The notes beneath the pieces were generated by a model. That model searched no databases. It had not been told where the DNA came from and saw only the letters and a program-made list of their open reading frames with translations. DNA of 35,765 nt from Acidimicrobiia bacterium (GTDB lineage Bacteria; Actinomycetota; Acidimicrobiia; Acidimicrobiales; Bin134): NCBI GenBank assembly GCA_022827405.1, contig JAJDTA010000057.1, positions 1 to 35,765 of the forward strand. The letters are read 5' to 3'. Below, one piece after another: positions 15,142 through 24,530 of the stretch. Numbering within the stretch: the stretch's first letter is position 1; each line of letters starts with the position of its first letter. A program made the translations under genes and the position numbers.

Positions 15142-17898
15142 ATGAGCGACGTTCTCCAGTTCGCTCTCATTGGGCTCGCCCTAGGCTCGCTCTACTCTCT
15201 TGCGTCCCAAGGGCTGATCGTGATCTACCGGGGATCAGGTGTCCTGAACTTCGCGCACGGCGCCATTGGAATGTTCGGCGCCTACGTCGCTTGGGAGGTC
15301 CGCACCGAGAACGACCTCACGTGGTCGCCGTTTCCTGGCGAGCATTCGTTCCTGGTGGCGTTGATCATCGGTGTGGCCGTGTCGGCTGCGCTCGGGGCAC
15401 TAGCCCACCTTCTTGTGATGCGTCAGCTTCGGCACGCTGCGCCGCTGGCAAGGGTGGTCGCAACCCTCGGAATCCTGATTGTCCTCCAGGCAGGTGCTGT
15501 CATCCGGTATACGTCGAACGTCATATTCCCTCCGGTGGAGCTGCCAAACGAGCAGGTGCACTTCTGGGATATCACGATCACCGTGGACCGGTTCATCCTC
15601 GTGGGCGTCGCTGCTGTGCTCACCCTGATCCTGTGGGCCCTGTACCGCTACTCCCGATTCGGCCTCGCCACCTCGGCTGTGGCCGAGAACCAGCGGGCGG
15701 CTTCGTCCATCGGTCTTTCCTCAGACATGGTCGCGACGATCAACTGGGGGCTTGGATCTGCACTTGCCGGTCTCGCCGCCATCCTCGTCTCGCCGATCAT
15801 CACCCTGTCGGTCAACGGGATGACCAATGTAGTGCTCGCAGCCCTCGCCGCGGCCCTCGTTGCGGAGTTCCGATCATTCCCCATCGCTTTCGCCGCCGGG
15901 ATGGCGATCGGGATTGGTGAGAGCGAACTCACCCGCTACGTCGACCAACCAGGCGTTCCGAAGGCGCTGCCGTTCGCGGTCATCGTCATCATCTTGCTCG
16001 TCAGGGGCAGGGCGTTGCCGGTACGAGGCCACTTTCTCCAGCGTTTGCCGCGGGTGGGACTCGGGCGGATCAGCTGGCCCGGCCTGATCATCGCCATCGC
16101 AGGAGCCGTCATCCTCACGATTTCGGTCCCCCTGGTGTGGCAGGACTCGCTAGTGATCACCTTCGCGACCGCGATCGTGCTCCTTTCAATCGTCGTTGTG
16201 ACCGGTTATGCCGGCCAGCTTTCACTGGGACAATTCGCGATTGCGGGCTTCGGTGCCTGGGTGGCGGGCCGCCTTGTCCATGCCCAGGATTGGCCCTTCA
16301 CCGCGGCCATAGTCGTGGGGGCCCTCGCCACCATACCGCTCGGAGCTCTTTTCGCATTGCCGGCGGTGCGCGCCCGGGGCATCAACCTTGCGGTACTCAC
16401 GCTCGGCCTGGGCGCAGCCCTCGAACTCGTGCTGTTCAACAACGCCAACTACACGGGCGGCTTTTTCGGCACCTTGGTCGGGCGACCCTCATTCTTCGGG
16501 TTGGACATCACATCAACCACCCACCCCGGTCGCTACGCCCTGGTCTGTCTCGGCTTTCTGGTAATCCTGACTCTTGCGGTCGCGAACATGCGACGCGGTC
16601 GAGCCGGCCGGCGACTGATCGCGGTGCGCGCCAACGAGCGTGCCGCCGCCGCCCTGGGAATCAACGTGGTCGGCGCCAAGCTCTTCGCCTTCAGCCTCTC
16701 TGCTGGTATCGCTGCCATCGGCGGCACGCTGCTGGCGTTCCGCAAAGACACCATCCTGTTCAACACCGAGTTCACCAATATCACGTCCATCATCCTCGTG
16801 GGTTGGGCCTTCGTCGGCGGCATCGGTTACCTGGTCGGACCCGTCCTCGGTTCGACGTTCGTAGCAGGGAGTATCGGAACTCGGATTTCGGACTCGCTGT
16901 TTTCCTCGGTTTCGCGGTGGGTTCATCTGATCGGCGGCGTAACAGTGGTGTTGTTGGTGCTGTTTCACCAAAACGGAATCGCCAGTGATTTCGGGGAACT
17001 CGCCAAAGCAGTCCGAGAGCGAATCCGCGGGTTGCTGCGGCGCGGTCGGTCGTCCGATGTGGCCGAGGTGGAGCTGCCCGACGTAGCTCGTGAGCCGATC
17101 AAGCCCAAGACGCTGGTCGTGAAGAACCTAACGGTGCGTTACGGCGGCGTGGTGGCGGTCGATGAGGTGTCATTCACCGTCGAACCAGGGCAAGTAGTGG
17201 GTCTGATAGGCCCAAACGGAGCAGGCAAGACGTCTGCGATCGACGCGATCACCGGGTTCACCAAGGCGACAGGAGAAGTCCAGTTCGGTGGAACTGACTT
17301 CACCCGCCTCGGCCCGGCACGGCGATCGCAGCTCGGTCTGTCCCGGTCATTTCAATCATTGGAGTTGTTCGAGGACGCGACGGTTCTGGACAATCTGCGG
17401 GCGGCGTCGGATCCCCGTGATGGCCTGTCGTATTTGCGGGACCTGGTTTATCCGGTGAATCCACCCTTGCCTGGGCAGGTTTTGGCCGCGATTCGCGAGT
17501 TCGACCTCAGCGAGGACCTGCACCGCCCCGTAGAGGACCTGTCCTATGGCCAGCGTCGGTTGTCGGCAGTTGCCCGGGCTGTAGCGACCAATCCGAGCGT
17601 GTTGCTGCTAGACGAGCCGACCGCAGGGCTTGGCGACAGGCAGACCGCGGAGTTCTCGCACCTTTTGCGCCGCATTGTGGAGGAGTGGGGCATCGGGGTG
17701 TTGATTGTGGAGCACGACATGAGCTTCGTAATGGAGGTCTGCGACTACATACACGTGTTGGATTTCGGCCGCAAGATCGCCGAGGGCACGCCGACCGAAG
17801 TGCAACGCGACCAGCGGGTGATCGCCGCATATCTCGGTGAACCAGAACAGAGTGATGATCCAAGCGAGCTCAAAGAGCCGCGGGTGGGAGCTACATGA
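15142..17898 (+). CDS. Branched-chain-type ABC transporter: LivH-LivM-LivG fusion
   Basis: One 918-residue polypeptide carries three normally separate subunits. Residues 1 to about 290 are a LivH-type permease (QGLIVIYRGSGVLNFAHGA). About 310-620 is a LivM-type permease (TGYAGQLSLGQFAIAGFGA). About 650-900 is a LivG-type ATPase with Walker A GPNGAGKT near 690-697, signature LSYGQRR and Walker B VLLLDEPTAGLG. Such fusions occur in some actinobacteria. The stop overlaps the livF start by four bases (ATGA). With LivF and the lipoprotein at 21278 it makes a complete HAAT-type importer. Family substrates range from branched-chain amino acids to amides and aromatic acids; the catabolic neighbours suggest a carboxylate rather than an amino acid. 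Confidence 0.92.
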   Translation: MSDVLQFALIGLALGSLYSLASQGLIVIYRGSGVLNFAHGAIGMFGAYVAWEVRTENDLTWSPFPGEHSFLVALIIGVAVSAALGALAHLLVMRQLRHAAPLARVVATLGILIVLQAGAVIRYTSNVIFPPVELPNEQVHFWDITITVDRFILVGVAAVLTLILWALYRYSRFGLATSAVAENQRAASSIGLSSDMVATINWGLGSALAGLAAILVSPIITLSVNGMTNVVLAALAAALVAEFRSFPIAFAAGMAIGIGESELTRYVDQPGVPKALPFAVIVIILLVRGRALPVRGHFLQRLPRVGLGRISWPGLIIAIAGAVILTISVPLVWQDSLVITFATAIVLLSIVVVTGYAGQLSLGQFAIAGFGAWVAGRLVHAQDWPFTAAIVVGALATIPLGALFALPAVRARGINLAVLTLGLGAALELVLFNNANYTGGFFGTLVGRPSFFGLDITSTTHPGRYALVCLGFLVILTLAVANMRRGRAGRRLIAVRANERAAAALGINVVGAKLFAFSLSAGIAAIGGTLLAFRKDTILFNTEFTNITSIILVGWAFVGGIGYLVGPVLGSTFVAGSIGTRISDSLFSSVSRWVHLIGGVTVVLLVLFHQNGIASDFGELAKAVRERIRGLLRRGRSSDVAEVELPDVAREPIKPKTLVVKNLTVRYGGVVAVDEVSFTVEPGQVVGLIGPNGAGKTSAIDAITGFTKATGEVQFGGTDFTRLGPARRSQLGLSRSFQSLELFEDATVLDNLRAASDPRDGLSYLRDLVYPVNPPLPGQVLAAIREFDLSEDLHRPVEDLSYGQRRLSAVARAVATNPSVLLLDEPTAGLGDRQTAEFSHLLRRIVEEWGIGVLIVEHDMSFVMEVCDYIHVLDFGRKIAEGTPTEVQRDQRVIAAYLGEPEQSDDPSELKEPRVGAT

Positions 17899-18677
17899 GC
17901 GCCGTCGATAGCTCGTCAAACTCAGACGGCGCCACGGCGCCAGCCCCGGTGCTTTCTGCATGCGGCATCACGGCGGGTTATGGCTCCCAGCCGATGATTC
18001 ACGACATCACTTTGGAGGTCCGCCCCGGGGAGGTCGTGGCTATTTTGGGCGCTAATGGCGCCGGCAAGACAACGACATTGCTCGCTCTTTCCGGCGAGTT
18101 GCCCATTATGGATGGCGAGGTCCGCCTCCACGACGAGCCGACCACAGCGCCGCTTTTCCAGCGGGCTCGCTCGGGCCTTGCGTTCATTACCGAGGAGAAG
18201 TCGGTTTTCATGGGCCTCACCACTCGCCAGAACCTCAAGATCGCCGATGTTGACCTGGAGCGGGCCTTGGAATTGTTCCCTGAGCTCGACAAACGCATCG
18301 ATGTCATCGGCGGCCAGCTCTCCGGGGGCGAACAGCAGATGCTCTCGGTGGCACGCGCCGTGTGCCGCGACCCCAAGATCCTCCTGGCCGATGAGCTCTC
18401 GCTCGGACTCGCCCCTCTTATCGTCAAGCGCCTCCTGGAAGCCGTTCGCACAGCCGCTGGGGATAACAATACCGGCGTACTCCTGGTCGAACAGCACGTC
18501 CAACAGGCCCTCCGCTACGCCGACCGCGCCTACGTGCTGCGACGAGGCCGCATCGAACTAGAAGGCACCGCCGCCGAACTTCAAAGCAGGCTCTCGGAAA
18601 TTGAAGCCAATTACCTCGCCTCGGGAACACAGGACGAGCCAAACCCGAAGCAGGACACGCGGAAGGACTCTCATTGA
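17895..18677 (+). CDS. livF: Branched-chain-type ABC transporter ATPase, LivF-like
   Basis: The 260-residue second ATPase of the HAAT importer has Walker A GANGAGKTT (about 52-60), signature LSGGEQQ, Walker B ILLADELSLGLAP with the LivF-typical SLGLAP ending, and the H-loop in VEQHVQQAL. A Ser/Asp-rich N-terminus of about 20 residues precedes the domain. It overlaps the upstream fusion gene by four bases and the downstream thiolase/hydratase gene by four bases (TTGA). Uptake and a first CoA-ester step are thus translationally linked. Confidence 0.92.
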   Translation: MSAVDSSSNSDGATAPAPVLSACGITAGYGSQPMIHDITLEVRPGEVVAILGANGAGKTTTLLALSGELPIMDGEVRLHDEPTTAPLFQRARSGLAFITEEKSVFMGLTTRQNLKIADVDLERALELFPELDKRIDVIGGQLSGGEQQMLSVARAVCRDPKILLADELSLGLAPLIVKRLLEAVRTAAGDNNTGVLLVEQHVQQALRYADRAYVLRRGRIELEGTAAELQSRLSEIEANYLASGTQDEPNPKQDTRKDSH

Positions 18678-21058
18678 ACGCATCCTCAGGCCAGAAGACG
18701 TCGGCCAACGGGGCCGTGCTCGAGTCGACCGCGGTAATCGTCGGAATCGGTCAGGTGTCGGAGCGAATCGGCGACGACGGCTACCAGTCCCGCTCGCCAG
18801 CCGATTTAGGAGGAGATGCTGCCCGCGCGGCCCTGATCGATGCCGGGGTGTCAGCGGCAGTAATCGAGGTGGTGGCGGCAACTCGACAGTTCGAGGATTC
18901 AAATCCGATGGCAGTGGCGCCGTTGGGGAGGCCCGACAACTACCCGCGGGCGGTGGCGGCCCGCATCGGCGCAGAGCCGGCCCATGCCATTCAGGAAATT
19001 GCGGGCGGCCAGTCACCTCAGAGGTTGGTCACCGAGTTGGCGGAACGGATCGCCCGAGGCGACTGTTCGGCCGCATTGATCGTCGGTGCCGAGGCAATCT
19101 CAACGGCCCAGGACCTCCAGGGTCGTGACGACCGGCCGAGTTGGAGCGAGACGATCGGTGGGCAGCTCGAAGATCGCGGCTACGGAATCGCCGGGATGCT
19201 CTCGCGGGTCGAGACGATGCACGGTCTGACCACCGCTCCCGCCATGTATGCATTGTGCGAGAACGCCCGGCGCGGGGCTAAGGGCATGTCCTTTGAGGCG
19301 CATCTCCAAGAGATGGGCGAGTTGTTCTCCCGTTTCAGCGGGGTTGCCGCGTCCAATCCCCATTCCGCCGCTCCAACCGCCCGCTCGGCGGAAGAACTCA
19401 TCACCGCGACCGACAAGAACAGGGTCATCGCTCACCCCTATACGCGCTACGTGGTCGCGCGGGAAAAGGTCAACCAGGGTGCCGCGGTCCTCATGATGTC
19501 GGTGGCCAAGGCGCGCGAGCTGGGCATTGCCCCCGATCGGTGGGCGTTCCTGCACGGACACGCCGATGCCCACGAGCCGCCCTTGCTCCAGCGCATCGAC
19601 CTCGGCGCCTACCCCGCCGGGGTAGCGGCCATCGAGCACGCCCTCCAAATCGCCGGCATCTCACTCGACGAGATCGGCGCCTTCGACATCTACAGCAGCT
19701 TTCCGATCTCTGTCCTTGCGCTATGTGACGGTTTGAACCTTGCCATCGACGATCCTCGCGGTCTGACCCTCACGGGAGGCCTGCCGTTCTTCGGAGGACC
19801 AGGCAACAACTACTCACTCCATGGGATCGCGGAGGCCGTCTCCTTCGTCCGGGAAAACCAAGGCACCAGAGCACTGGTTGCGGCCAGCGGGGGAGTGATG
19901 TCCAAGTGCAGCGTGGGTATCTACTCCGGCGAGCCTGCTCGGTGGCAGCCAGATCGCAGCGCCGACATCCAGGCGCGACTTGACGCCAACCAGAAGGAGG
20001 AGCTCGCCCGCCATCCAGACGGGCCGGCCTTTGTCGAGACCTTCACGGTGGCCTATTCCCGAGACGGCGCGGAGGGGATTGTGTTGGGACGGCTCGCCAG
20101 CAACGGCCGCCGCTTTCTTGCTACGAGTTCGCGAGACGACGAGGAGATGGTCCACCTGCTCACCTCGGACTCGCCATCGGGGGCGGAGATCTACGCGCGG
20201 TCCTTCGGCTGGGGAAACCGGGTGGCCACGACCCCGGGGGAGATGGATCGCCGATTTCCACCTGACCCGGCCGGATTCCGCGACAGCTACGAGCACATAC
20301 TGGTTCGGCGCGACGAGCACCTGCTCGAAGTAACAATCGACCGGCCTGAGGCTCGAAACGCGCTCACGCCGCAGGCCCATGAGGAACTCGGGGGCGTCTT
20401 TGACGCCTTCTTTTCTGATGATGAGTTGTGGGTCGCCATCATCACTGGAGCCGGCGACGCCGCCTTCTGCGCGGGCGCAGACCTCAAGTACGGGGCATCC
20501 GGCAAGCCCGTCTGGGTCCCCAAGTCGGGATTCGGTGGCTTGACCAACCGTCGGTCGATGCCGAAGCCCGTAATCGCTGCGGTGAACGGTTACGCCTTCG
20601 GCGGAGGCTTCGAGATCGCTCTCGCTTGTCACCTGATAGTGGCCGATGAAACGGCCGAATTCGCTCTTTCCGAGGTCAGGGTCGGGATGTTCGCCGCGGC
20701 CGGCGGCGTCGTAAGACTGCCCAGAGCGATTCCGCGGCATCTGGCCAATGAGATGATTCTGACGGGACGTCGCGCCGGGGCTGAGGAATTGCACCGACTC
20801 GGATTCGTGTCGAGGATCGCTTCAGAGGGCAAGGCACTTGAGACCGCCCGGGAGCTTGCCTTGGAGATCCTCGCAGTGTCACCCACATCGGTACGCGTTT
20901 CGCTGAAGGCGATGAAGGCGGGTGACGAGATCACCGATGCGCTCGACGCCATAGACGCGGGAGACGACTCCATTGACGACCTGCTGCTGTCCGCCGACAT
21001 GGTTGAGGGCATGACCGCCTTCGCAGAACACCGCAAACCCCAGTGGAGAAATCGTTAG
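18674..21058 (+). CDS. Fusion of a thiolase-like protein and an enoyl-CoA hydratase
   Basis: The 794-residue protein starts at TTG 18674 inside the livF stop. Residues about 18-425 are a thiolase-like domain, followed by a small domain (about 450-515) like the extra C-terminal domain of thiolase-like type 1 proteins. Residues about 540-790 are a crotonase. The thiolase part has no nucleophilic Cys at the usual place: IAGGQSPQ (109-116) stands where NxxCxSG is expected, and YSSFP replaces the HEAF region. The crotonase part keeps the oxyanion-hole segments FCAGADL (598-604) and GYAFGGG, and both hydratase glutamates (E647, E667). I expect a working hydratase and a thiolase domain with binding, scaffold or altered activity. 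The gene lies inside a transporter operon. Confidence 0.85.
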   Translation: MNASSGQKTSANGAVLESTAVIVGIGQVSERIGDDGYQSRSPADLGGDAARAALIDAGVSAAVIEVVAATRQFEDSNPMAVAPLGRPDNYPRAVAARIGAEPAHAIQEIAGGQSPQRLVTELAERIARGDCSAALIVGAEAISTAQDLQGRDDRPSWSETIGGQLEDRGYGIAGMLSRVETMHGLTTAPAMYALCENARRGAKGMSFEAHLQEMGELFSRFSGVAASNPHSAAPTARSAEELITATDKNRVIAHPYTRYVVAREKVNQGAAVLMMSVAKARELGIAPDRWAFLHGHADAHEPPLLQRIDLGAYPAGVAAIEHALQIAGISLDEIGAFDIYSSFPISVLALCDGLNLAIDDPRGLTLTGGLPFFGGPGNNYSLHGIAEAVSFVRENQGTRALVAASGGVMSKCSVGIYSGEPARWQPDRSADIQARLDANQKEELARHPDGPAFVETFTVAYSRDGAEGIVLGRLASNGRRFLATSSRDDEEMVHLLTSDSPSGAEIYARSFGWGNRVATTPGEMDRRFPPDPAGFRDSYEHILVRRDEHLLEVTIDRPEARNALTPQAHEELGGVFDAFFSDDELWVAIITGAGDAAFCAGADLKYGASGKPVWVPKSGFGGLTNRRSMPKPVIAAVNGYAFGGGFEIALACHLIVADETAEFALSEVRVGMFAAAGGVVRLPRAIPRHLANEMILTGRRAGAEELHRLGFVSRIASEGKALETARELALEILAVSPTSVRVSLKAMKAGDEITDALDAIDAGDDSIDDLLLSADMVEGMTAFAEHRKPQWRNR

Positions 21059-21277
21059 GCAATTGTCATGACCGCACCATTGTCGTATGCCCGATCCCCC
21101 TTTCATCGGAAGAGATCACAGCCGGATTTGCAAGCAGAGACGAGCGCTGCCGCGGCGTCCCTCTTTGCGATGAAGGTGCCCGACGGCGGCGAGAGAAGAA
21201 CTGAAACGGACTGCGGAGGCAGCACGCCGCCGCGGGCCAACGCAGTAACCAGAGCATTGAACAGGAAGGAATGCGAA

Positions 21278-22609
21278 ATGAAGACTTCAAGTAGACGATG
21301 GGTAGTGCTCATCGCGATCCTCGCTGCGCTGTCGCTTTTCGCGGCAGCGTGCGGAAACGACGACGACGCCGGCCCAAGCAGTGGTGACGGAGCACCTGCT
21401 GTCGAAGATGGTGACGCCGAACCCGCGCCCGACGACAGCGGCGACGCCGAACCCGCGCCCGACGACAGCGATGACGCCGAACCCGCGCCCGACGACAGCG
21501 GCGAGCCGACCGGCGAGCCGATCAAGGTGATGTCGATCGCTCCCCTGGAGTCAAACCTCCCTACGTACCCAAACATTGCCGGTGCCGCAGAAGTGTACGA
21601 GCAGTACATCAATGACCGAGGCGGCATAGCCGGTCACCCGCTAGAGGTCATTGTCTGTGATTCAAAGGGTGATCCCAATGGGGCTGCCACGTGTGCACGC
21701 GAGGCCGCCAGCGAAGGGGTGGTGGCCTTGGTCGGCCACTTCGAGTACGACATGTCAGTGGCGGTTCCCATCTTCGAAGAAGCTGGTATCGCCATCCTCG
21801 GCAGTTGCTGTCCGGTCACCCCCGCGGAGTTTTCGAGTCCGGTCAACTTCATTTTCGGCTCGACGAACGCCATGCAGCACGCCGCGGTATTCAAGATGGC
21901 CGACGACGGGTGCCAGGCACCATCCATCGTCTATCTCGAAAACTACTTCGACTATCTGAGCGGGCTCGCTAGGCAGTCAATGGAGCACTACGGGGTGTTT
22001 GAGGACAACATGAGATTTACCTCGGTCCCGGCTGCGGTAGGCGATTACAGCGCGCAAGCGGCCGAGATCTCTGGAGCCGACTGCGTCTGGTTGTCCCTGG
22101 GCGCGGCCCACACCGGAGCTTTCCTCGCCGGCATGCGTACTGTTGGCAATGACGCCCGCCCCTACGGAGCTCAGGGCAACCTGACTGTCGAAGTAGCGGA
22201 GTCGTACTCTGAACTCACCGATGGTGGCGTCGTGCTCAACGCTTATCCAAACCTGGTTGATCCCGTTTGGGACGAGTTCCGGGCTGCGCTCGAGGACTAT
22301 GACGCACCGGAAGTGGAGTACAACAGTCTCTCGGGCCTCGGCGTCTGGGCTGCGTATGTCGCATTTACCGACCTCGCTGAGTTGGTCGACGGCGACATAA
22401 CAGCAGCGTCGTTCCTGGAGACGGTCCGGGCTCAGGATGCCTACCAGTCGATGTGGGGTCCAACGATTGACCTCTCGGTTCCAGAGGGCCCGATGCCTGG
22501 GTTCCCGCGAGTTCTGAACTTCGAAATCACCTTCGATGACGTCTCCAACGGTGTCCTCTTGCCGACTGGCGAGTTCATCGACTTCTCCGACGCAGTGAGT
22601 GGCGGCTGA
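21278..22609 (+). CDS. Branched-chain-type substrate-binding lipoprotein
   Basis: From ATG 21278 the protein has 443 residues, with AGGAAGGA eight bases upstream; the longer open frame from 21068 is not family-like. A basic start and hydrophobic stretch end in a lipobox-like FAAAC (Cys25), so the mature protein should be tethered to the outer face of the membrane. A flexible acidic linker follows (residues 27-79), containing three 10-residue repeats. The rest is a Peripla_BP_6 (LivJ-like) fold: INDRGGIAGHPLEVIVCDSK is typical. It closes the transporter operon and supplies the ligand-binding subunit. Confidence 0.9.
   Translation: MKTSSRRWVVLIAILAALSLFAAACGNDDDAGPSSGDGAPAVEDGDAEPAPDDSGDAEPAPDDSDDAEPAPDDSGEPTGEPIKVMSIAPLESNLPTYPNIAGAAEVYEQYINDRGGIAGHPLEVIVCDSKGDPNGAATCAREAASEGVVALVGHFEYDMSVAVPIFEEAGIAILGSCCPVTPAEFSSPVNFIFGSTNAMQHAAVFKMADDGCQAPSIVYLENYFDYLSGLARQSMEHYGVFEDNMRFTSVPAAVGDYSAQAAEISGADCVWLSLGAAHTGAFLAGMRTVGNDARPYGAQGNLTVEVAESYSELTDGGVVLNAYPNLVDPVWDEFRAALEDYDAPEVEYNSLSGLGVWAAYVAFTDLAELVDGDITAASFLETVRAQDAYQSMWGPTIDLSVPEGPMPGFPRVLNFEITFDDVSNGVLLPTGEFIDFSDAVSGG
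21413..21502 (+). repeat. Three tandem 30-base repeats in the lipoprotein linker
   Basis: Units at 21413-21442, 21443-21472 and 21473-21502 are identical except for the last codon of unit two (GAT instead of GGC). Each encodes DAEPAPDDSG or DAEPAPDDSD. The near-identity at DNA level suggests recent slippage or duplication; the product is an extended acidic spacer between the lipid anchor and the binding domain. Confidence 0.95.
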
Positions 22610-22794
22610 CCGACTCGCTCGCCGGGAGCAAATTCTCCGTCTCGCGCCGTGAAGCGAATCGGCGCAGAGAAAGCAAACCATCCAGATGACAACGGGAGTC
22701 GCTGAGAGCGTCTCCCGGGCAACGACGAATAAGGCGATCTCCGTCGAAAGCGTTCCAGCCCGGGAGGCGCCCTCCGCCTCCTTGTCGCGGACCC

Positions 22795-22826
22795 TTGACA
22801 ATGGTCCGCAAAACCATATATATCGA
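22795..22826 (+). promoter_or_regulatory. Shared-motif site C, promoter of the amidohydrolase-FAH operon
   Basis: A perfect -35 TTGACA (22795-22800) is followed after 17 bases by ATATAT (22818-22823), or after 16 by TATATA, as -10. This overlaps AAACCATATATATCGA (22811-22826), which recurs base for base at 29581-29596. A repressor or activator bound here would contact the -10 directly. The rest of the intergenic stretch 22610-22846 shows nothing clear. Confidence 0.6.
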
Positions 22827-22846
22827 CTAGAGGGATTAGGGCTCGC

Positions 22847-24100
22847 ATGGTCAACAACGAGAAAGAGGATCAGATGAGGATCATCATTGATGCCGACTCC
22901 CATATATGCGAGCCCAAGGACATCTTCACGAGTCGGATGCCAGCGAAATACGGCGATTTGATCCCTCAGGTGAAGCATGTAAAAGAGACGGGAACCGACC
23001 ACTGGTTCGTTGGCGATCGCATAGTGTGGATGGTCACGTCTAGCGTTGTGTTCAAGGGTGCGGATGGTTCATACGAACGACGTGCGACAGTCGACGTGGG
23101 CGAGGGTGAAGATTCGGCGTGGGAGTTGTTCCCAAAGCGATTCGAGGAACAGCATCCGTCGTCTTTCGATCCGAATGAGCGCGTGAAAGTCATGGACGAG
23201 TTCGGAATCAGGGCAGCAGCGACCTACCCGAATCTGGGGTTGGTCAATCCTGATGTCTATCTGGCCGGCGGCCACGATGATCGCGGCTACCAGCGAGCGG
23301 TTGTAGAGGCATACAACGACTGGGTTCTGACCTGGGCCACTGAACAGCCGGGGCGGTTTATTCCGCTAGGCAACGTGCCCTATTGGGACATCGACATGGC
23401 CGTGGGCGAAGTCGTGCGGTGCGCCGAGATCGGTATGAAGGGGCTGGTCATGAGCGGGGTGCCGGAGAGACATGGGTGCCCTTCCTTCTCCGATACGGCG
23501 TGGGACCCGATGTGGGCGGCAGCCCAGGACGCGGAGTTGTCGATCAGCTTCCATGCAGGGGGAGGAGAGTTCGACCGCGGCGAGTATCACACGCGCATCA
23601 TGGGCTCTCAGATCATGCAGATTGCATCGACAGTTGAGGCGTTCATCGGGAACGCGGTTACGGCTATCGATGTTCTCCTTTCGGGAGTGCTTCAGCGATT
23701 TCCCAATTTGAGGTTCGCCATAGTGGAATCAGGAGTGGGTTGGGTGCCCTTCGTTTTGGAGGCTCTCGACGAGCACTACAAGCGTTTTGAACCGTGGCGG
23801 CAAAGGCCGGAGATGAAATCCGACGAGTTGCCCAGTGATCTGTTCCGGCGCCAGATGTTCGTGAACACCTGGTACGAGCGACTCCAAGAACAGTCGAAGG
23901 CGACCCTGCCGGTGGACAACTTGATGTTCGAGACCGACTATCCGCATCCGACCTGCTTGTTCGGGGATGAGATCGAAGACGCGATTGAGAATCGAATGAA
24001 GTCATTGGACGAGCAAGACAAGGAAAAGGTGTTGTTCAGGAACGCAATGCGATGCTTCAACTTGGGCGAGGATTTCCTCGCGTTGGGCGCGCCAGCGTGA
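22847..24100 (+). CDS. Amidohydrolase family 2 (ACMSD-like) protein
   Basis: The 417-residue metal-dependent TIM barrel has the N-terminal DADSHICEP (15-23), in which His19 and Glu22 are expected metal ligands. A middle His lies in SFHAGGG and a late Asp in FETDYPHPT. Two starts are possible: ATG 22847, with TTAGGG upstream, or ATG 22874 (MRIIIDADSH), with AGAGGA upstream. Both lie downstream of the promoter at site C. The next gene follows by 36 bases. The family covers decarboxylases and C-C or C-N hydrolases, so the reaction is open. It is the first gene of an operon with a small barrel protein, an FAH hydrolase and an SDR. Confidence 0.85.
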   Translation: MVNNEKEDQMRIIIDADSHICEPKDIFTSRMPAKYGDLIPQVKHVKETGTDHWFVGDRIVWMVTSSVVFKGADGSYERRATVDVGEGEDSAWELFPKRFEEQHPSSFDPNERVKVMDEFGIRAAATYPNLGLVNPDVYLAGGHDDRGYQRAVVEAYNDWVLTWATEQPGRFIPLGNVPYWDIDMAVGEVVRCAEIGMKGLVMSGVPERHGCPSFSDTAWDPMWAAAQDAELSISFHAGGGEFDRGEYHTRIMGSQIMQIASTVEAFIGNAVTAIDVLLSGVLQRFPNLRFAIVESGVGWVPFVLEALDEHYKRFEPWRQRPEMKSDELPSDLFRRQMFVNTWYERLQEQSKATLPVDNLMFETDYPHPTCLFGDEIEDAIENRMKSLDEQDKEKVLFRNAMRCFNLGEDFLALGAPA

Positions 24101-24136
24101 GTGATGGATAGCCGGGATGCGCCAGGGGAGGCGAAC

Positions 24137-24487
24137 GTGAAAGACAATGTGAAGCGCGTCATGGTGTTCAGCAACGCCGTGACTGGTCGTGACGAGGAGT
24201 TCAACGACTGGTATGACAAGCGCCACCTCCATGATGTGATTGCAGTGGACGGCATCCGGTCCGCTCGACGCTTCGAACTACTCGAGGGAAGTCCGATGAC
24301 CCGAGGCGGTCCCAGCGCCCACCTGTATCTCGCGGTCTATGAAGTTGCAGGCGACCTAGGAGAAGTCGCCGCCGAATTGGCAACGCGACGCGAGGACGGC
24401 CGCATACCTGTGACCGATAGCTACGACATATCGACAACAGTCAGCTCGGTGTGGGTGCCCCGAGGCCCGGGTGTCGTGGCCCCATGA
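24137..24487 (+). CDS. Small dimeric alpha/beta-barrel (EthD-like) protein
   Basis: From GTG 24137 the protein has 116 residues; GGGGAGG five bases upstream supports this start over the in-frame GTG 24101 and ATG 24104. The N-terminal pattern VKRVMVFSNAV, FNDWYDKRHLHDVIAVDGIRSARRFEL is that of ferredoxin-like dimeric barrels (EthD/Dabb class). Such proteins often sit in catabolic operons, where their role is usually unproven. It lies between the amidohydrolase and an FAH-family gene. A comparable small-barrel/FAH pair occurs at 32504-33741 on the other strand. Confidence 0.7.
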   Translation: MKDNVKRVMVFSNAVTGRDEEFNDWYDKRHLHDVIAVDGIRSARRFELLEGSPMTRGGPSAHLYLAVYEVAGDLGEVAAELATRREDGRIPVTDSYDISTTVSSVWVPRGPGVVAP

Positions 24488-24530
24488 TTGCGGTACCGCC
24501 TCAAGGCCGCACACCCCGACGGGAACCGCT

